This document shows positions 10,985 to 22,318 of a stretch of DNA of 64,000 nucleotides, piece by piece. The position numbers and the translations under genes are program-made. The notes under the pieces were generated by a model that was not told the DNA's origin, did not search any database, and was given only the letters and a program-made list of their open reading frames with translations. Where the stretch lies: positions 310,001-374,000 of the forward strand of contig CP087208.1 of the NCBI GenBank assembly GCA_020912385.1, given 5' to 3'. The DNA is from Neofusicoccum parvum. Its lineage: Eukaryota > Ascomycota > Dothideomycetes > Botryosphaeriales > Botryosphaeriaceae. Position 1 is the stretch's first letter. Each line of letters starts with the position of its first letter.

Positions 10985-13315
10985 CTAGGGTCTCGCCTTC
11001 TTGCCGCATGGTCTCTCCTTCTTCGACTTTCCCTTGCCCTTGGACTTCTCGTGTTCATGCTCCTGCTTCTTTGAGCGAAGCGATTTGGTCTTCTCGCTGA
11101 GCTTGCGGGCGAGTCTGGCTGCGTTCCTACGAGCCCGATGGACCGGCTTCACCAGATCAAGCTGCTTAGCAGCACTGATGAGAGACTTGGTCATATCCTG
11201 ATGCTTTTTGCGGCATCCATCGCACAGCTGGGTGCTGGCCGCAAACGTCTTGTTGAACAGCTGGAGCGCTTTCTGTGTGGCCGAGTCGGTAGAATGGAGA
11301 ACGACGTCCGTGATGTTCTTGCTGGCGCCACGGAAAAGTTCGAGACCCTTGTACAGGGCCAGAGAGGTGTTCTTGGCGTTCAACTGCGCAACAGCCACAT
11401 CCGTCTTCATCCTGTTGGTCCAGCTGGAAATCTTGAGCCAAGGAGAACCAAAGTCGACGGTAAGGTTCTGTTCCATCTTTGACCTGGACGTAGAGACTGT
11501 CACGTTGAGAGTACCGTAGGCATCCTTGTGGTCAAGGCGCACCGCGTGGACGCCGTCGACAAGCTTCTCGGTCTCGAAGGGAACTTCTTCAGAGCCGCGA
11601 TAGATACGAATGAAGAGCTTAGGGGCCTTCCAGAGCGACGCCCACGACTTAGGCGGGGTGAGGACGAAGTGATAGTCGCCAATTATGTGCAGCTTGAACT
11701 TGTCCGAGTCATTTGCCCTAGGCGAGAACGGATGTTCGACGATGCTGACTGATTTGGTAGCAGTGTCCTTGGACGAGACTTCATCAGAACGAGATTTGGC
11801 AGGAGAGTCTGCCGTTGCATTGGGACCGGAGTCGCGTTGTATTACCGAAACGTCTGTCTTTGCACCAGTGAAGGCCTGAACAGCTGAGTTGAGAGCAGCC
11901 GCCTGATCAGCCTTCTCAATTGCACCATTCTGGACCGAACCGGGGAAGTAGCTGCCGCCAACCATCATCGCGACCATGGAGCTTAGAAGGAGTCCGACCA
12001 CGAGGAGAGACCAAGCTGGCCGAGCCCGCACAGCACTCTGGACACGATCCATCGACTTCTTGAACCATAACATCTTTTCCTTCTTCTTATCCTCTTCCTC
12101 TTCAGTCTTATTGTTGCTATCTTCCCTTTCTCCATCAGATCCCACGCAGATGCAAGCAAGATGGCGGTTGAGCTGCGCATCATCAAGATTCAGGAAAGTG
12201 TTCAAGTCAACGGGCACGACGGCGATCTCCTCTTCGCCTGACTTCAAGCAGATCCTCAAAGACTTGCTGTTAGGTGAGAAGCTGAAGTATCCACCTGTAG
12301 GGTTCGAGAGAGAAATGTTGAGGATAGGGACTCCACGATCATCCATGACGGCACGCAGCCCAAGCAGACTCTCGTCCTCCAAGCGGACGAGGTCCATGGA
12401 CTGGTTACACATGACAACCAAGTCCGGGAGGGCAGTGGGAATGCTCTTGGTGAACATGTCTGAAGTCTGGTCATCGTAGTTGAAGATCTCCTTGAGCATG
12501 ACATCGCTACCAAACGAAGACATACGTACTCCTGTAGTATAAGTCTTAGCAGTCCGAGACTCAGGCTGTCCAACCGAGAGGGCTGCAGCAAGCTTCTCGG
12601 TAATCATGTGCTCGGGGCTCTTTGTGTCGTTGGGCATAGAGAACGGGAAACCAGCGAAGAGGATACGGAAAGAACCAGTCCGGTCGAACAAATCCTTGGA
12701 GACAGTGTACTTGAGCTCGTCCATGGAGTTTCCAGACATGCCCGCCCACTGAGAGTCATAGGGGCGGACGATGGGCTGAATGATATGGATCTCGTTCACA
12801 TCGACAATCTCGCGGGGCTTCTCGGCCAGAGTCGAGGCCTCGGGCGTGCGGATATCAGGGCGGGTGGTTATACCGGAGTCGGAGGGCTGGAAGACAGGCT
12901 CGGGTGTCTCGTGCTCGTCGTCCGAGGCCAGCTCGTCGAGCTCGTCGCCGTTGACGCTGCGAGTCTCCTCCAGGTTCGAGTTGAGCAAAGCGAAGCTTCC
13001 TGAGGAGACGGTCTCGGCACCGTCGTCGTCCGAAGGGACGAGGACGCCCGACGAGTCGAGGAAGTCGTATGAATCCTCCTGGCCTGCCATGTCGTCCTTC
13101 AGGGACTGCACCGAGCTTGTCATGTTGGCAGCGTGGCGGCCTCGCTTTGTGCTTTGTGAGGCGGCCCGCCGACGAGCGGGTTTGTAGCGGGCAACGCGGT
13201 CGTTGGCGGTCAGGTTCTCAGGCGAGACGTTGGTGGCCGGCGGTGGAGAGGGCGGCGTGGCGTCTGGGTGCGGTGAGTAGGTGCTATCTTCTGTGCGTGG
13301 CAGTCGGAGGTCCAT
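10985..13315 (-). CDS. Large single-pass membrane protein, unknown function
   Basis: One long intronless frame of 776 codons from the first ATG (13315, MDLRLPRTEDS). The frame stays open a little further upstream but has no earlier ATG. Residues 1-190 are disordered and acidic. A folded-looking segment follows (EIHIIQPIVRPYDSQWAGMS, ILFAGFPFSMPNDTKSPEHM, ALPDLVVMCNQSMDLVR). One membrane helix lies near residue 435-455 (AWSLLVVGLLLSSMVAMMVGG), preceded by a charged KTEEEEDKKKEK stretch. The C-terminal part (FKLHIIGDYHFVLTPPKSWASLWKAP) looks like a beta-rich luminal or extracellular domain, followed by a very basic tail (KGKGKSKKERPCGKKARP). I do not recognise the family. The codon pattern and length make it certainly a gene. 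Confidence 0.85.
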   Translation of the reverse strand: MDLRLPRTEDSTYSPHPDATPPSPPPATNVSPENLTANDRVARYKPARRRAASQSTKRGRHAANMTSSVQSLKDDMAGQEDSYDFLDSSGVLVPSDDDGAETVSSGSFALLNSNLEETRSVNGDELDELASDDEHETPEPVFQPSDSGITTRPDIRTPEASTLAEKPREIVDVNEIHIIQPIVRPYDSQWAGMSGNSMDELKYTVSKDLFDRTGSFRILFAGFPFSMPNDTKSPEHMITEKLAAALSVGQPESRTAKTYTTGVRMSSFGSDVMLKEIFNYDDQTSDMFTKSIPTALPDLVVMCNQSMDLVRLEDESLLGLRAVMDDRGVPILNISLSNPTGGYFSFSPNSKSLRICLKSGEEEIAVVPVDLNTFLNLDDAQLNRHLACICVGSDGEREDSNNKTEEEEDKKKEKMLWFKKSMDRVQSAVRARPAWSLLVVGLLLSSMVAMMVGGSYFPGSVQNGAIEKADQAAALNSAVQAFTGAKTDVSVIQRDSGPNATADSPAKSRSDEVSSKDTATKSVSIVEHPFSPRANDSDKFKLHIIGDYHFVLTPPKSWASLWKAPKLFIRIYRGSEEVPFETEKLVDGVHAVRLDHKDAYGTLNVTVSTSRSKMEQNLTVDFGSPWLKISSWTNRMKTDVAVAQLNAKNTSLALYKGLELFRGASKNITDVVLHSTDSATQKALQLFNKTFAASTQLCDGCRKKHQDMTKSLISAAKQLDLVKPVHRARRNAARLARKLSEKTKSLRSKKQEHEHEKSKGKGKSKKERPCGKKARP

Positions 13316-14155
13316 GTTGGGCAGGCTGAGGCGAGGGGAGCTCCCGAGGCCACGACGGCGACGAAACGAATGACGACAACGGTGCTGCAAGCCCCTGGGC
13401 GACGAGAGAGTCTTAAAAGCAGGAGGAAATTAAGAAACCGGGCGAGTTGCGAGGGCCCTGAGGGAAACGAGGAAGCGCAGCTTACTTGAGCGAAGTGATC
13501 CGTGGTTTGGAGGAGGCAGTTGCCTGAAGCACGTCTGGGCTAGTACCTCCCGAGCGAGCTCGCGGGGGAGCGGCTGATCCCGAGGGGAAAGAGGCGGCGG
13601 TTTCGAGAGCAGGCGGGATGCGCCCTGGAGCAGTGGGCTGGTGTCTGCGTGGGCTCGCGCGGCAAAAACACAGGAGCGTCTTGGAATGCAGCTGCACGTT
13701 GGTGGTGGTGCAGAGGAGCAGGTAGGTGTTCCGGGGATGCAAGGCAGCGCTGCGCCGTGGTCATGCTCCACGCACCCGCGGGGCTGCCTTATCTTATCGG
13801 CGCCGCTTCCTAACGCTCCCGCCGGTCTGTTCACCTGGATGCGAGTCACATGCGCCGCCCTTGAACATCGCAAATCCGTAAGGTGGGTGGTAGATTAATT
13901 TACACTTTCCATGCCACAACAAGCTGAACTTCGCACATAAACCAACCTGCCGCCGTGACCGCTTCTCATGCACGTCGTCTCCGTCGTCGCAACAAGGCCA
14001 ACAACAAAATCGCTGCGCTCCTCGCTCTGAGCCAACTGGCCGGCGTACCCGAGCCCTTGCCTGAAAAAGGTATATTATGCCGCAAAGAAGAACCCGACAT
14101 GAACCTGCACTTGATAACGCCGTGACCCCCTGATTCTCCAGCAGCGCAGCCGCGT
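13316..14155. promoter_or_regulatory. Upstream region of the 10985-13315 gene
   Basis: 0.84 kb between two tandem minus-strand genes, containing GC-rich leader DNA and the 3' end of the mannosyltransferase transcript. No further gene seen. Confidence 0.4.
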
Positions 14156-15924
14156 CTACGGGCTTGCCCAGCCGCCTGCGACATCCACCCACTCGGCAAG
14201 ACAGCTGCCCTGCTTGCCCTCGACGTCGACAATGTCCGTGTCGCATCTACATCTGCATCCCACGCCGTTCTCCTTCTCCGGATCCGGCGTGGCCCAGTAC
14301 TCGTCCTCCTCGATGCGCTTCTTCTCGTCCAGTGTGGTCATCTCAAGGTACGGGATGTGGTCGAGTTGGCGTGCGGGTGCGTTCGCCGGGCAGTGCTGGA
14401 TCGTCGTGTGCCGGTAGCCGAAGTCGCGGAAGTAGTGAATGTCACCAGGGCCGAGCAGAGCGCCAGCGGCGAGCGAGTGGATAGGTGCGTCTCCCCACTG
14501 CAAGTTTGTCAGCATGCCAATCGAATAGAGGTTCGCAAGATGAGCGTACCCGTTCCGTCCAAAATCCACCGCTGCGGTCCATCATCTCAAAGAAGTCATT
14601 GTACTCCTTGCTTCTGAACCAATCCAGTCTGGCAATCTCGAAGTTGCTCCAGAAATGGCACATGTTGTACGTCTCGCCCTCCATGGCCTCGGGGTCAACT
14701 TCGGGGATAGCACCCGAGCCGGGGTCGGTGTTCAGGATCTCCTCCGGGAGTGGTTTCTTGTACTTCGGATCATCCTTGGGGAGCTCTTCCGGCTCTTCCT
14801 TGGGCTCGGGTTTCTCCACAAACATCTCCCACAGGCCCTTCGACTTCATGTTATACTTGCGCTTGTAAGCCGAGGCATAGCGGAAAATATTGGGCACCGT
14901 TTCCTTCAATTCCTTGACGGCAATCGTGAACCCGTATGTCTTGTTGTTCCGCTCCATGTGGATGAAGGGATCACTAGAGAACGTCAGTCTTGTGCGATTC
15001 AAGAGTGAAAGAAAGGAAAACATACTAGGTGATGTCGCAGAAATACTTGATCTCAGGCTCAAGACGCCAGTACCAGGTGTATTTCTGGAGCAGCTCGTGC
15101 TTGTAGAAGTGTCTGTGATACGATGTTAGATGAAGCCATTGGCATAACTCACAACACGACAACCTACCCAGAGTAGAAACGGCACATGTGATGGTAGCTC
15201 TCCATGCCGCCGTACATGATGGCCTGGTCACCCTGCTTCGCAATGCCTTCCTTCGCAACATCCTCGTCAACCCAGTCCGGGAATCCCCACATGGTCTTGT
15301 CGATCTTGCCCCACTCGACCGGAGCGCTGGTGTGGTTCAGGACGGTGTCCTTGAAGGTCTGGTTGAAATCGCCATCGTTCAAGAAGACATAGGGGTAGTG
15401 AAACCACCTGTTGAAGTGCCTCTCGATGGATTTGACGGACTGTATCACCCCGTCCAATTCCTTATTCCGCGCCAAGACGACGAACGCCGCATTCGCTTTT
15501 TCGTGGTCCTCCGGCCTCTTCGGGGGTTCTAAACAGCCGGAGTAGAAGACTTTGTCGTACTTTTCGCTGATTTTCCTATTGCGAAGGGGCACGTCAGGAG
15601 CCGCACGACCTCAGGGGGAAATCTAGATGGGGAGCGTGGCAAGACAAACCTGATCGACGGAGGTGCGCCTGCCGGGACCAACAGCTTCCCTGGCGACGAG
15701 GGATGCCGCACAAATATCACGATTATTAGGATTATGACAATGGTCGGGAAGAGAACAACGAGGCCAAGGGGTATCGAGATGGAGGAGTTGCCCTTGATGC
15801 GTATGCGGCGACGGAGAAAGGCCAGGCGCGGCGACAGCCTGTCCGCCTTGGGCTCTCCGTCATCTAGCGGAGCGACAGCGCGCGCCGTCGGTATGCGTTT
15901 CTTGAGGCTCTGCAGGAACGACAT
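14156..15924 (-). CDS. GT15 alpha-1,2-mannosyltransferase (KRE2/MNT1/KTR type)
   Basis: Five exons (15924-15650, 15575-15168, 15112-15026, 14973-14550, 14497-14156) encode 511 aa. Residues 1-50 are basic and cytosolic, followed by one signal-anchor helix (GLVVLFPTIVIILIIVIFV), so this is a type II Golgi protein. The GT15 catalytic domain is unmistakable: NAAFVVLARNKELDGVIQS, FNRWFHYPYVFLNDGDF, CRFYSGHFYKHELLQKYTWY, KTYGFTIAVKELKETVP, YNMCHFWSNFEIARLDWFRS (holding the Glu proposed as catalytic in Kre2), ERWGDAPIHSLAA and FRDFGYRHTTIQHCP. The enzymes transfer mannose from GDP-mannose onto O- and N-linked glycans. An unusual feature is a Pro/Glu/Lys insertion of about 45 aa (KPEPKEEPEELPKDDPKYKK) before the WSNFEI motif. 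Its promoter is shared head-to-head with the DUF4604 gene. Confidence 0.95.
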
Positions 15925-17076
15925 GGGGGCGGTATGTGTAGCGAGCGCGGCCGTCTGTGGGGAGCGTCGGTGATGGGAGGAAGCTGCTGCTGCGGCGGGC
16001 TCCTCCGCCGCTCTCGAGCCCGGCGGCGACAGCTGGCAGCTCGACGAGCTTTCCGTCCGAGACTGGGTGCACTCTGCAGAGGCGCTGGCCCGCGGAGGAT
16101 GGGCCGCGGGAAGCTCTGGCGAGGGTGCGGTGCGGTGGCCGGAGTGGTGTCGCGGCGCGTGCGAAGATTCCCGGAACGGACGAAACGAACGGCTGGAGAG
16201 CAGTCGGGATCTCCAAAGACAACGCCGCCTCGCACAGGGTTGCGGCGCGGCAGATGGCGCAGCGAAGTCGGAATCGGGGGCGGCGCAGATTCTCGGGGTG
16301 GTGTCGCGGGAGTGGTTGCCTTTGACGGGCAGGTAATTGGCGGAGAGGGAGGATTGAGTGCGGCAGGAGGCCAAGAAGAGGACTGGACAGCGCGAACGCT
16401 CCTGCTCAACGACAGGGATTCTTCGCAACACCAGGGCGCACGAGTCGCGCGCAGGAGGGTCTGTATGCCGGGGCTCTGGACGCAGCGCGGACTCTGTTTC
16501 TTCACGGCCGGCGGCGCGCTTTGGAGGCTGGCGGTAGCTTACGACACCTCGCGGCGGCCGCTTGCTCTGATAGCCTGCGGCTAAAACGCGTTAGCAGCCC
16601 CTTGCCCGTGGAAGCGGTTTCGTTCGCTGCCGCTCCGCGTCGCCGCTCCCTCTCGCGCAAAAAGTGCCGGCGCTGGCTCTGGCTCTGTGCACGCCGCTCG
16701 AAACCGAAAGCTGTCCTTCTCCGTCCGCCGGGCCCCAGGTCCTGCGTCCGCGCGCACGGCGCCCAGCCTCTAGCCAGCTCGCGCAATCAGCCCTCGCCGC
16801 CAATCCACCCGCTCCTCCTGTCATCCACTGTCACCGCCGCTCCCTCAAATTTCCCTAGAGCGCCCTATCGCCACGTGACACCAACCGCATTCCGTGTCAA
16901 TAAACTTCCCTGTCGCCCTAAGAATAGCATCGCAGCAGCTGTCGGGCGAAACGCTGAAACGGCTGTTGTCGAAGAAGCAATATAGTCGTGGCCGCGCGAC
17001 CTCCGCGGCGAGCCTCCGCAAGCGGCAACAAGCACCGCATTACGCGTAACCCAGTGGTTCCGCATGAGGGGAAAAT
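15925..17076. promoter_or_regulatory. Bidirectional promoter region
   Basis: 1.15 kb between divergent genes (GT15 minus, DUF4604 plus). It is very GC-rich, so long spurious frames exist on both strands. A CACGTG E-box palindrome lies at 16872-16877, about 200 bp upstream of the DUF4604 ATG. Confidence 0.5.
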
Positions 17077-17741
17077 ATGGCCTTCAATGCGAAGAACCTA
17101 AGCTATGGTAATCACACTTCCCCCTAGGTCACCTGCGCCCAGTCAGATCCAATCAGTCTTGGCCTGCAGCTTCTTATATTCTATTGATCCTGCTCGTTTT
17201 CGGTCCTCTCTGCATCAATACGTGCTGACGCCCAGCCGCAGACAAAAGCGAGCCCGCCTTTCTGCGCCGCATGAAAGGCGACTTGAGCGCCGGCCGCGAC
17301 ACTGACCGCCACGAGCGACAGATCGCACGTCCTAAGCGTCTGAAGCGCGATGATGAGGAAGACGACGGGCCTACGTACGTGGTTGAGGAGAGCAACGACA
17401 CGCTCACGAAAGCAGAGTACGAGGCCTTGATCAACGGTGGAACCGTCGAGCAGGCAGAGTCGTCAGCCGATGCCTCCCAAAACACTGTCGAGAAGAAAGA
17501 CGGTGATGGGCCGGCGAAGCAGAAGCAGCAGCAACCAGCCGCTTCGTTAGGCGGCGCGTCGAAGAAGCGCAAAGCCGTAAAAATAGGAGGCGAAGCAGAC
17601 GAAGAGGATGGCAAAGATGACGGAGCAACAGCAGGAAAGGCAGAGGCGCAGCAAAAGAAGGAGGTCAAACCCAAGAAGCTTAAGAAAAAGGCCAAGGCTG
17701 TCAAGTTGTCTTTTGGCGACGACGAAGAAGAGAAGACTTAA
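17077..17741 (+). CDS. DUF4604-family protein
   Basis: Two exons, 17077-17107 and 17242-17741, give 176 aa. The first exon encodes only MAFNAKNLSY; the second continues DKSEPAFLRRMKGDL. This start matches the N-terminal signature of the fungal/animal DUF4604 family (FxAKNLSY...PAFLRRL), and the C-terminal KLSFGDDEEE also fits that family's end. The middle is charged and disordered (Glu/Asp/Lys-rich, several KKRK-type nuclear-localisation-like clusters). The molecular function of DUF4604 proteins is not established. The intron (17108-17241, 134 nt) has GTAATC donor and CGCAG acceptor. Confidence 0.85.
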
Positions 17742-18214
17742 TTGATCTCATGGCACCAGTGGCTTAGCAGCTGGCAAAGTTGGCTGAACGCGAGATATGC
17801 TTGCGAGCGAGCCTTGGTCCTTTCTAGCAGCCGGGCTTGCATGGTTGTCATCCGCTCATACGCTTTCCTCCAACGCGAGGGGCCAGCTTTTAGAGTTTGC
17901 CACGCCATTGAGGGCATGGGAGTACCTTGACCTCCCATTAACTGTAACTGTGGAGATAAGCAGATTTGTGCAGATGGCGCCTTTATCGCGCGGTCATCAT
18001 GCCTCCCAAGGTGCTTGCAAAATCTTACTTGTCTATAGAGTCTGGAATCACAAAATGCTTTTGTTTTGCCGTGATTTATGACTTTGAGTACTCCCGCTCG
18101 TTTAGGGGGATGCTATAGCCGAAGGCTAGCGCAAAGAGTACAGGTCTTTTCAATAGGACGGATCGAGCTCGAATTTTGCTCAAACATGGGCAATGGAAGC
18201 ATCCATCCAAATTT

Positions 18215-18233
18215 AAAAAAAAAAAAAAAAAAA
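18215..18233. repeat. Poly(A) tract, 19 bp
   Basis: Uninterrupted A19 on the plus strand in the intergenic space. It may be an ordinary mononucleotide run or the tail of an old retroposed insert; flanking bases give no support for a retroposon. Confidence 0.8.
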
Positions 18234-18521
18234 GACATTCAAAGTACGCGCTAAAGCCATCACAACAAATGCTTCGACTCCCTACACAACGGTGACTGTC
18301 GCTGACCGTTTGTTGCAGTACTCCTCTATGTGTGCCTCGATTAACCTCGTTTCTCCACAAATACTGCAGTAGAGATGTGATTTATGAGCGATTGGCTGAA
18401 TTAAAGGCGGGATCTAGCAGTGGCTCGATCTGTATGCACTTGGGGCATTGACACTGACGCGAACCTACAGTCAAAACCGTGACAAGTCTAGGCGGACGCT
18501 TGCTCTAAATATCGCCGTAAC

Positions 18522-18633
18522 ATGGGGGTAAATATTCATCGCTGTGCGGATTCAAGACAATCCGAGGCCCGCAAATGCTTGCCAAAAATCAGAATGGCGA
18601 ACAATTATATCCGGATACATGCTTCAACTGCCC
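18522..18633. repeat. Degenerate copy of the hairpin family
   Basis: The right arm is well preserved (18608-18633, ATCCGGATACATGCTTCAAC then TGCCC). The left arm near 18522-18540 retains only CATGGGG and ATTCATC. The internal spacing is longer than in good copies. Reads as an old, decayed member. Confidence 0.55.
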
Positions 18634-19145
18634 TTGTGACACATTGCAATAGCTCCCGAACTGACCACGTAGAGGCATATGTGAAGTTTTTCTATCAAAC
18701 GCGAACAGGAAGCCTAAAGTGTGGGAGACTCAATTGATTCCGACAAATTGGCTAATACAAGGCGGAGTTCATGTTAGGCACGTCATTTCTTTTGTTTTGG
18801 TGGTGCTCGTAATTCGTGTATGGTACAGACTCGATCTTACATTCTAAATGGGGGAAATGAGGACTTCATTCTGGAACGGCGATGAGGGTGGTATCTACGC
18901 AAGTGATGGTATATATGGACAGGGAGAAGTAGAGCAGCGAAGGAAAAAAAAGAGCAGGCACGCAAGAAATGGTAAAGACCGCAGCTTCGCCTCAAACACC
19001 CGTGTCAACGTCTCGTCTTGCGACAATGAGCTCCCAATCGTGAATTATCCACCCTTCTCAAACTATGCCGTGCCGTGCCGTGCTGTGTTAACGTCAGTCC
19101 CCATACTGGGGAGAACTAGAATATGATCACTAAGAGATCTTAGAT

Positions 19146-22010
19146 TTAGCCTTCGTAAGCTGCAGCGACACCCGGAGCGGGGCCCTCAAGATCGACACGC
19201 TCGACGCTGTGCCTGATGTCGTGGCTTTCGCGGACGAGGTTGCCAAAGTACTTGCGAGCGACCTCGGCCTCCGCCTTGAACTTGGTCGTCTTCTCCCTCT
19301 TACCCTGCAGCTCTTCAACGCTACGCTGCAAACCAACGCGAAGTTCGTCGGCTGGGTGCTTGAGCGCTTTGCGCACCTCTGAGCTGATGCGTGATGCGTT
19401 GGCGTGGGTGTAGTCCAGAAGCTCGAGCTGCGCTGCAAGCTTGGTGCTGAGACGGCGTGGGAGAGATTTTGGGATGGATTGCAGAGCGTAGGAGATGCCG
19501 AGACCAACTACAAACGTGTGAGCAAATTAAGTCATCTCCAAAAGAAGTGTGTGGAAGGGTGTCTTACCTGCAAGAATGAGCCCCGGGATGACCATCCTCC
19601 GGAGGTTGTTTGAGCCCATTATTTTCATTGCACCCATTGCGCCATCAACCCAGCTGACACCACCCACCATTCTAGTACCGACAACACCTGCAACTGTAAC
19701 AGCCATACTGGTGCCAGCAACCTTCTCCTGGCGTTCCCACATGCCCGCGACATCGAAGAAATCCAAAACCTCCACGTCGAAGTCCACCTGCCTCGAGAGT
19801 GCATCGCGCCTCTTGCGGAACATCTTCTCTGGGTGAAAGGTAAGGTGAGACCAGTCGTCGCCAAGATGGAGTATTCCCAAGCTGGAAATCCTCCTGAATC
19901 CGATAGTGGTCTGTTCCCGTGCGTAGTCCTCACAAGTGTACACGCTCTCGGAAATCTCCTGGATCATTGCAGCCTTGATATCCTCGGCATACTGGAATGC
20001 GCTGAACAGGCCAGGGTATACAAGGCCAAGATCGTGTTCGGCCACGCGGGAGATTGTGGTGGTTACTGTGTCCCTTGTGTATTCATACACGTCGGCCGCG
20101 GTCTCCTCTATCGTGTGATCGGCATCTTCACTCGCCTCCGTGCGAGATTTCTTGGATTGCTCGTATGCGGGTTCCAATTCCTTAAGTTCGTTGGTGACGC
20201 GGTCCAATTCCGATTGAGCCATGTCCCGGTTAACTGTGGCGAGGTTGTTGAGGTCTCCGAGAACGTTCATGAGATATGTCTTCGCAGGCGCAAGCTTCGA
20301 GCGTGCTCTCTTTTCCAGCACAAAGCGTCTCAAAGCACCCTCCAGCTCTTCAAAGTCCTGTAGTCTTTCCTTCTCCTTTCCCTTTCCTTTGTCAGGACCT
20401 GAGCTAGAGTCATCCTTATCGTCGTCATCCGGATCTCCACCAGGCCCGCCGCTTCCAGATCCAGAACCAGAACCACCACCGCCGGTCACCTCCAGAGGGG
20501 CAACAGGAATGGATCGGCTGGTGACGAAGTGAACCAGCTCCGAAGATTCCTTGAACGTAGCGGGGCTCATCTTTCCAACCTGCTTCAGGATCTGTTCCTG
20601 ACAGCGTTTCTTGTCCCTGATGTTGTCGAAGCCATTGACGACCATGAACATATAGGCCTTCTCTCTCGCCGCGTTGAAGATAAATTCCTTTGCAGATAAC
20701 GTGAAATGATTGGCAGCGGAAACGACAAACACCACCACATCGATCTCTTCTTGGCGGGCGAACACCGCAGTGGTCTTCAGGGAATCAGCGTTCAGACCAG
20801 GAGCATCAATTAGGGCGATGTCCACCACTCCGTTGTTCAGCAGAGACTCGTCCACTGTCCGAATGTCCTTGACGTAGACCTTGCAAGAGGCGTAACGCTC
20901 GTTCTCCGTAACAATATCCTCGAGTTGCTTGAGCGTGTACACGTCGTAGGAGGCTTCGTTGTCCCGGTTGTATACGGATCCAATCGGAATCGCGTGCACC
21001 TCCTCGATGCCACCATTCTCCCTGGAGTCCAGAACTTCGCAGAAGATACTCGTGCAAGGCTGCTGGTCTTCAGGCAGGACCTTCCTCCGTAGCAAGGCAT
21101 TGCAGAACGTGGATTTACCGGCATTGAGATCTCCAGTAACTAGAACCTTGCTCGATGTGTCCTCGATTCGTTCCCGGAGCGAGTATAGGTGGCGGATGCT
21201 CTTGTTAATCTGGTTGTCCAAGAGCTGGGCGATTGCACCTTTCTCGAGAGAATGGACCAACTCGGTCTGCGACAGAGCGCCCATCTTCAGATCAATTTTG
21301 AGAACAGAGAAGTCCTGGGCTAGCTGTGGCGTGACCAAGCGGGGTTCCGGCGCAGACCTTTGTACCGCTGTCGAACTTGACTCAGCCACCATCCGATCTT
21401 CTCCCAGCGACGTGCCAGCGCGCTTCGGGGGCGCAGGCCTGTTTGGCAGGTCCTGCTCCACGCCCCGATGGTTGTCCCAAGTCGACTGGGTGTGCTGCAT
21501 GCCAGGCCTCGGCTCGGTGTGGCCGGAGCTGGGTGTTGGAGAGCCCGATCGCTGGACCTGAGGATAGTGTGCTGGCCATTGAGTGTTCATCTGCTGAAGC
21601 TTCTTCAACGTCTCCACGGTCCGGCCGATGGAGCGACCCAGGGCGGTCCTGTTCTGGTTGTAGTATAGCTGGTGAATGTGGCTAGCAAGAGTGCGGCGCT
21701 CATGCTCAGAGGCGGCGTTCGATTCTCCGGGGAGAACGGGCGTATGACTAGGCGTCGGACGATCTTCTGTGATGCCCGGATGCCAGCCGGAGCGCGCGCT
21801 GCCAGTGTCGGCGACGCTCCCGCCATAGCCAGAATCATCGTCAAGCATCGCGGCAAGGCGACTGGCGCTCTCTGACACAGAGCCGGTGCCGACAGTCATG
21901 TAGGACGGGCGGCGAGACGCGGTGGGTGAAAGGTAGGATTCGTGGTGGCGGCCGGTCGAGTTGCCGGGAGGCGACGCATAGCCGCTACCGGAGGGCTTGC
22001 TTGGATCCAT
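19146..22010 (-). CDS. fzo1: Mitofusin, outer-membrane dynamin-like GTPase (Fzo1)
   Basis: Two exons (22010-19568 and 19507-19146) encode 934 aa. A disordered Ser/Pro-rich N-terminus of about 200 aa precedes the GTPase: G1 GDLNAGKSTFCNALLRRKVL near residue 290, G2 region QQPCTSIFCEV, G3 DAPGLNADSLK near 400, and G4-like VVNGFDNI. A Gly/Ser- then Asp/Lys-rich low-complexity insert (GGGGSGSGSGSGGPGG...) sits at about 505-545. Paired hydrophobic stretches (VAGVVGTRMVGGVSWVDGAM, MVIPGLILAGVGLGISYAL) near 850-900 are the membrane anchors. A C-terminal coiled coil follows (LQRSVEELQGKREKTTKFKA). Fzo1 tethers and fuses mitochondrial outer membranes. The intron (19567-19508) splits a Val codon within the anchor. 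It is head-to-head with vps2. Confidence 0.96.
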
Positions 22011-22318
22011 TACGAGCGTAGGGATAGAGTCGGGCCGTGAGTGTGCATGTCGCGAAGCGTAGGGCGTCGCGAGGGAGGTTGAGTGTGCGCGTCACGAAGT
22101 TGACGGAGTCAAAGTTGAGAATTCGCACGAGCCCCAATGCGCCTGCCGCGCCAAGCTCGGTCGGACCAGCCCGCCGCGATGACATCCGCGCTGCAGCTCC
22201 CACGTCTCCTCCCCACCCTGTTGCCTGCACAAGGGCTGCATCTCGCGAAAGACGCTTCCCAAAAGAGTGTGCTCTCTCAACCCGCGCTGCATATCGGTCT
22301 CCCAGCCATACCGCCACC
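22011..22318. promoter_or_regulatory. Divergent fzo1/vps2 promoter region
   Basis: Only 308 bp separate the ATG codons of fzo1 (minus) and vps2 (plus), so both promoters and 5' UTRs must share it. No element could be assigned. Confidence 0.6.

Larger units (their letters stand above)
17742..19145. other. Convergent intergenic region
   Basis: 1.4 kb between the 3' ends of the DUF4604 gene and fzo1. It contains a run of 19 A residues (18215-18233) and a degenerate copy of the hairpin family (about 18522-18633). No gene recognised. Confidence 0.5.

Noticed and set aside
15529..16505. Long minus-strand frames around the GT15 promoter
   Set aside because: The part below 15924 is the real first exon in frame; the rest is GC-rich promoter DNA with low-complexity translation.
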